From Xestospongia bergquistia (Eukaryota; Porifera; Demospongiae; Haplosclerida; Petrosiidae): DNA of 64,000 nt. This document shows, piece after piece, positions 61,000 to 64,000 of the stretch. Where the stretch lies: positions 3,782,001-3,846,000 of the forward strand of contig OZ014416.1 of assembly GCA_963965975.1 (NCBI GenBank), given 5' to 3'. The number at the start of each line of letters is the position of its first letter. The stretch's first letter is position 1. The notes under the pieces are model-generated. The model saw only the letters and a program-made list of their open reading frames with translations. It did no database searches and had not been told where the DNA came from. Made by a program: the position numbers and the translations under genes.

Positions 61000-61450
61000 A
61001 ATATAATACGATATGATTACAATAGCCTTAAACCCTAATTTGCCAGCATGAAGCCTTAAGATTTCTATTGCAAACTGTAATTGATCCGTCATCTATATGA
61101 GTAAAAATTGCGAATGGAGTATGTACTGAAGTTTTGGCACAATAGATCTATGAGAAAAATGACATGATCCTAATTGGTACGGTTACTACAGACTTAAATC
61201 CTAATTGCCAAGGATAAAGTCAGAGATGGCTATGGCATTCCTTATACCTTATTTATTTTGCGTGAAAATTTCCAATGAAGTAGATATTGAAGTTCAGGCA
61301 CAAGGTATCTTTGGAAAGTGATGTTAGTAACTAATTAACTTGAGAAAAATGACATCATCCTAACTGGCATGATTACAACGGACTTACAGCCTAATCATCA
61401 AGCATAAAGCCTTTAACAAGTCTATGGCAGTCCTTAACTCAAATTATACA
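61000..61450 (+). repeat. About 180-bp degenerate tandem repeat, three units
   Basis: Recurring order: GAAAAATGACAT-ATCCTAA, then GGCA or GGTACGATTAC, then CTTA-A-CCTAAT, then AAGC or AAGCATAAAG, then CTATGGCA-TCCTTA. No coding potential. Confidence 0.7.
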
Positions 61451-61596
61451 ATACTTTGATAAAAAAGGTAAGCTTGATCAACTATTGAACAGACTTCAAA
61501 CTCTTGGTATGACAGATGCCATGAAGTCTCATCAGAATAGTATGAAAACCTTTTCACTGCTCCTTCACACCCCCTACTGAATTGACTCCAGGTATT

Positions 61597-61795
61597 GATT
61601 GAATAGAAAAGTCAATAGTACATGTACTTTGTGGTAATGTGTTTGCTCTTTTATTTCTAATAGTGAGTATCAAGTCACTGTTTCAAAACCGAGTTTGCTA
61701 CCCTGAGAAATCAAGTCATAGAAAGGAGAAAGACATGTCAACGTACACACTTTTTGGTGACTATTTAGAGGATTGCAAAAGTAAGTAATCCAGCA
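61597..61795 (+). repeat. Left arm of a large inverted repeat
   Basis: The reverse complement of 63803-64000 at roughly 90% identity by eye. The loop of about 2 kb contains the integrase pseudogene. The right arm reaches the window edge, so the full arm may be longer. Confidence 0.9.
61675..61780 (+). pseudogene. HECT E3 ligase C-terminal exon, left copy
   Basis: A 106-nt exon bounded by ...TATCAAG and GTAAGT, reading SLFQNRVCYPEKSSHRKEKD and ending in TLFGDYLEDC. It is the mirror copy of 63818-63923. Downstream the last exon is reduced to a stump (YPTATTC near 61805-61830) joined directly after an intron deletion, so this copy is dead. Confidence 0.7.
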
Positions 61796-62264
61796 ACCTT
61801 GTATCCAACAGCCACTACATGTACTTTTCACTTTCTCCCTTACTCTACCAACACAATACTACAATGACTATAATCAATTTAAACTCAAGCTGTGTTATCT
61901 GTGTATGCAGCAGCTTGATAAGGATGGATGGATGGATTGAAAGCATAGACAAATTTGAGAAGGAATAGAGATGATTTAAGAGAATCTATTCCTCGAGATA
62001 TGTATGCACTAAGAAGGCTCTTATAAGGGAGCTGACCATTTATATGTATGCACCTAGAATTGCTGGTCCCTAATCGCTGGGACTTCACTCCTATAACTGG
62101 AGTAGTCCACCAACTTATTGTTCAATTAACTACTGACTAGCAATGAAGGTGATTACTTTGGGTGTGAGAGGCCATGGTCGACCACCTTTAGACATATGTG
62201 AGGATTAAGTTAGATTCTTGGATTTAAATAAACTTAGATTGCAGCACTGATAGGTTACTCTACA

Positions 62265-63122
62265 CATATGATTCAAAGAAGACTAACAGAATTTGGAATT
62301 GAATGTAATTGATTCAGTGAAATAACTAATCAACATTTGCATGACCTGGTTAACGAGATTGTAACACTCTTACCTGCTTGTGGTATACGATCAATACAGA
62401 CCCTGCTTAAAGTTAATGGTGAGATATTGCAAAGAGAAAGAGTAAAAGAGTCTATTCATTGTGTTGACCCCTTGGGATTTGAAACTAGGCTACATAGAAC
62501 TTTTCATTGTCAGCAATATAATGTTGGCAGATTGATGGATATCACAAAGTTATGAGGCGGCTATTAGTAATACATGAAGGAATAGATGGATATAGCCGAG
62601 TTCCAGTTTACTTAAAAGTAGCCTCTACTAACAAAGCTGTGACTGCTTTAATGCATTTCTGCAAGGTGTCAAGTGTTATGGATTACCATCTCATGTACAT
62701 TCGGAGTGTGGAGGAGAAAATATTCTAGTTGGACACTTCATGCTTGAGCATTTCAAGAAAGGTCTGGAGAGAGGAAGTTTCATCTGTGGTTGAAGTGTCC
62801 ACAACCAAAGAATAGAACGTTTATGGAGAGAAGGTTGCATTAGATTCTATTACTTCCTGTTCTATTCACTGGAAGAAGTAGGTCTATTAGATTCAGTTAG
62901 TGAAGTTGATATATGTGCCCTCAACTTTTTGTTTATCTACCAATTATACAATCTCAAGTAGACATGTTTCATGAGGCATGGTGTAATCATCCTCTACGTA
63001 CAGCACACAACCAAACACCACATCAGCTATGGGTTCTGAGAATGGCTCAAGCTAGGATGGAAACACCACAAACAGTTACAGAAACATTTCCCCCTTTTTT
63101 TGAAAATATGAATCCCTTCTAA
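62265..63122 (+). pseudogene. rve-type DDE integrase/transposase, broken
   Basis: Retrovirus-integrase-like transposase of a kind found in multiple copies in fish, cnidarian and sponge genomes. An N-terminal helical region (LTEFGIECN, then LVNEIVTLLPACGIRSIQTL) leads to an IDGYHK block (about 62530) with the first catalytic Asp, then VIHEGIDGYSRVPVYLKVAS, GLPSHVHSECGGEN (about 62680) where the second acid is Glu instead of Asp, VHNQRIERLWRE (about 62800) with the catalytic Glu, and WCNHPLRTAHNQTPHQLW (about 62967). Breaks: TGA at 62310, frameshifts near 62525 and 62650, TGA at about 62794, and a further shift around 62940. Lies between inverted arms and may be the transposase of that element. 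Confidence 0.82.
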
Positions 63123-63378
63123 AATATAAACAGATTGAATGTAAAATAAAAAAAATTACCAAAAATTTATCAGAAGTATACAAGCATTAGATAGACAATA
63201 CTATCAAAAAACATAAAATAAAATCAACATAAAATGAATACAAAGAGCATAAGATAAACTATCAAGAACATAAATATATATTGAATGTAACATTAATCAA
63301 ACTACACCAAACCCACCATGACAAGTAAAGAAAGGCCTGATCAATTTTGAGCTTAAATTGATTATAGTCATTGTAGTA
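63123..63378. other. AT-rich spacer
   Basis: Between the integrase end and the HECT stop codon on the opposite strand; convergent arrangement. No further feature. Confidence 0.5.
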
Positions 63379-63542
63379 TCATGTATGTAGAGTGAGTGAG
63401 AAAGTACATGTAGAGGCCGTTGGATAAACTACATTGTGACTGAATGACAGGGTTGGATCTATATCAAACCCGAATGGAGGTACAGCTGATGAACCAGTAA
63501 AGAAACACAGAATGTCCTTTAAGGAAACTTCATTACTCCCAC
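63379..63542 (-). CDS. HECT E3 ubiquitin ligase, last exon
   Basis: On the minus strand after CCTTACAG the frame reads GSNEVSLKDILCFFTGSSAV, then PPFGF and DPTLSF, then YPTASTCTFSLTLH and TGA (63379-63381). This is the C-lobe of a HECT domain. The Cys of the TASTC motif corresponds to the residue that accepts ubiquitin as a thioester. The phase joins the exon at 63923-63818 through an intron of about 275 bp. Resembles the G2E3-like HECT proteins expanded in many invertebrates. Upstream exons lie beyond the window, so completeness cannot be judged. Confidence 0.75.
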
Positions 63543-63802
63543 CTGTAAGGAATGTAAAAGTATATTGAAAGTATCTAAACGGTGTATGCAAATTTTATAA
63601 CTAATTTTTGTGAATGTATACATTAAGTGACTAATGAAATGATATCAAAGAAATCACTAAAACAATAGAGGCTGAAAGCTACCTCAATTATGTAATTACT
63701 TAGTGAGCTATAAACCACAAGGCCAACCCCATCACCAGAAAGTATTGACATTGGCAAATGAATACAATACAAGGTTGTTGTTTTATTTTTAATAAATAGG
63801 AT

Positions 63803-64000
63803 GACTAAACTACTTACTTTTGCAATCCTCTAAATAGTCACCAAAAAGTATGTACGTTGACATGTCTTTCTCCTTTCTATGACTTGAATTCTCAGAGTAG
63901 TGAACTCGGTTTTGAAACAGTGACTAGATACTCACTATTAAAAATAAAAGAGCAAACCATTATCGCAAAGCACATGCACTATCGACTTTTCTATTCAATC
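63803..64000 (-). repeat. Right arm of the large inverted repeat, runs off the window
   Basis: Mirror of 61597-61795, including the HECT penultimate exon and about 75 bp upstream of it. Confidence 0.9.
63818..63923 (-). CDS. HECT E3 ubiquitin ligase, penultimate exon
   Basis: A 106-nt exon (35 codons plus 1 nt) bounded by CTAG and GTAAGT on the minus strand, reading SLFQNRVHYSENSSHRKEKD then ILFGDYLEDCK. It splices in phase into the last exon (CKS-GSNEVSLKD). The open frame and splice sites are intact, unlike the mirrored left copy. Confidence 0.7.

Noticed and set aside
1-64000. tRNA, rRNA or snRNA genes
   Set aside because: No cloverleaf with A- and B-box motifs or conserved rRNA stretch was recognised by eye; a covariance-model scan would be needed to exclude small RNAs.

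Overview
The window looks like AT-rich nuclear DNA from an invertebrate animal. Genes have many tiny exons separated by introns of about 45-150 bp with GT-AG ends. There are no bacterial-style operons, and almost everything is transposon or tandem repeat. The transposon mix (pogo-like, piggyBac-like, Mutator-like by target-site length, hAT-like, an rve-integrase element, gypsy and LINE remnants), the very short introns and the scattered CCACACCCA-type motifs would suit a demosponge such as a haplosclerid, or possibly a cnidarian. That is an inference from style, not an identification.

Layout. 1-10.3 kb: a 143-bp satellite, interrupted at 3390-8127 by a complete pogo-like transposon with a clean TA target-site duplication, then continuing and switching orientation at about 8656. 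The transposon carries a broken DDE transposase, a triplicated 90-nt exon and a C-terminal PHD finger exon. 10.7-13.95 kb: a decayed piggyBac element. 14-18.2 kb: mostly anonymous sequence, a degenerate TTTAGGG-like tract and two copies of the 3' end of a gypsy-type retrotransposon on the minus strand. 18.3-22.3 kb: an array of about 20 units, each holding a roughly 59-nt mini-exon-like segment on the minus strand with conserved splice signals, interrupted by two copies of one inverted-repeat transposon. 22.5-46 kb: a very large, nested tandem array whose core unit has an exon-like segment on the plus strand. It contains a second piggyBac copy (24.0-26.7 kb) and two more copies of the inverted-repeat transposon, one with a RecQ-like helicase fragment.

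46-55 kb: a hAT-type MITE with a perfect 8-bp duplication, a complete but decayed piggyBac with TTAA ends, a 30-bp-class minisatellite, and another inverted-repeat element with a perfect 8-bp duplication. 55.5-58.7 kb holds the best gene: 19 consecutive plus-strand exons (56405-58699) can be phased by eye with canonical splice sites and no stop. They encode what looks like a ubiquitin-specific-protease histidine box followed by a Ulp1/SENP-like fold in which the catalytic Asp and Cys are apparently not preserved. 59.6-60.4 kb: a broken LINE reverse-transcriptase C-terminal region. 61.6-64.0 kb: an rve-type integrase pseudogene lying between two inverted copies of the C-terminal exons of a HECT E3 ligase.

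Most coding sequence here is therefore dead transposon. The 56.4-58.7 kb gene, the mini-exon array and the integrase/HECT inverted structure are the places where something undescribed may be present. Ubiquitin/SUMO-pathway modules (USP-like, Ulp1-like, HECT) cluster in the last 8 kb, but a functional link between them is only inferred.
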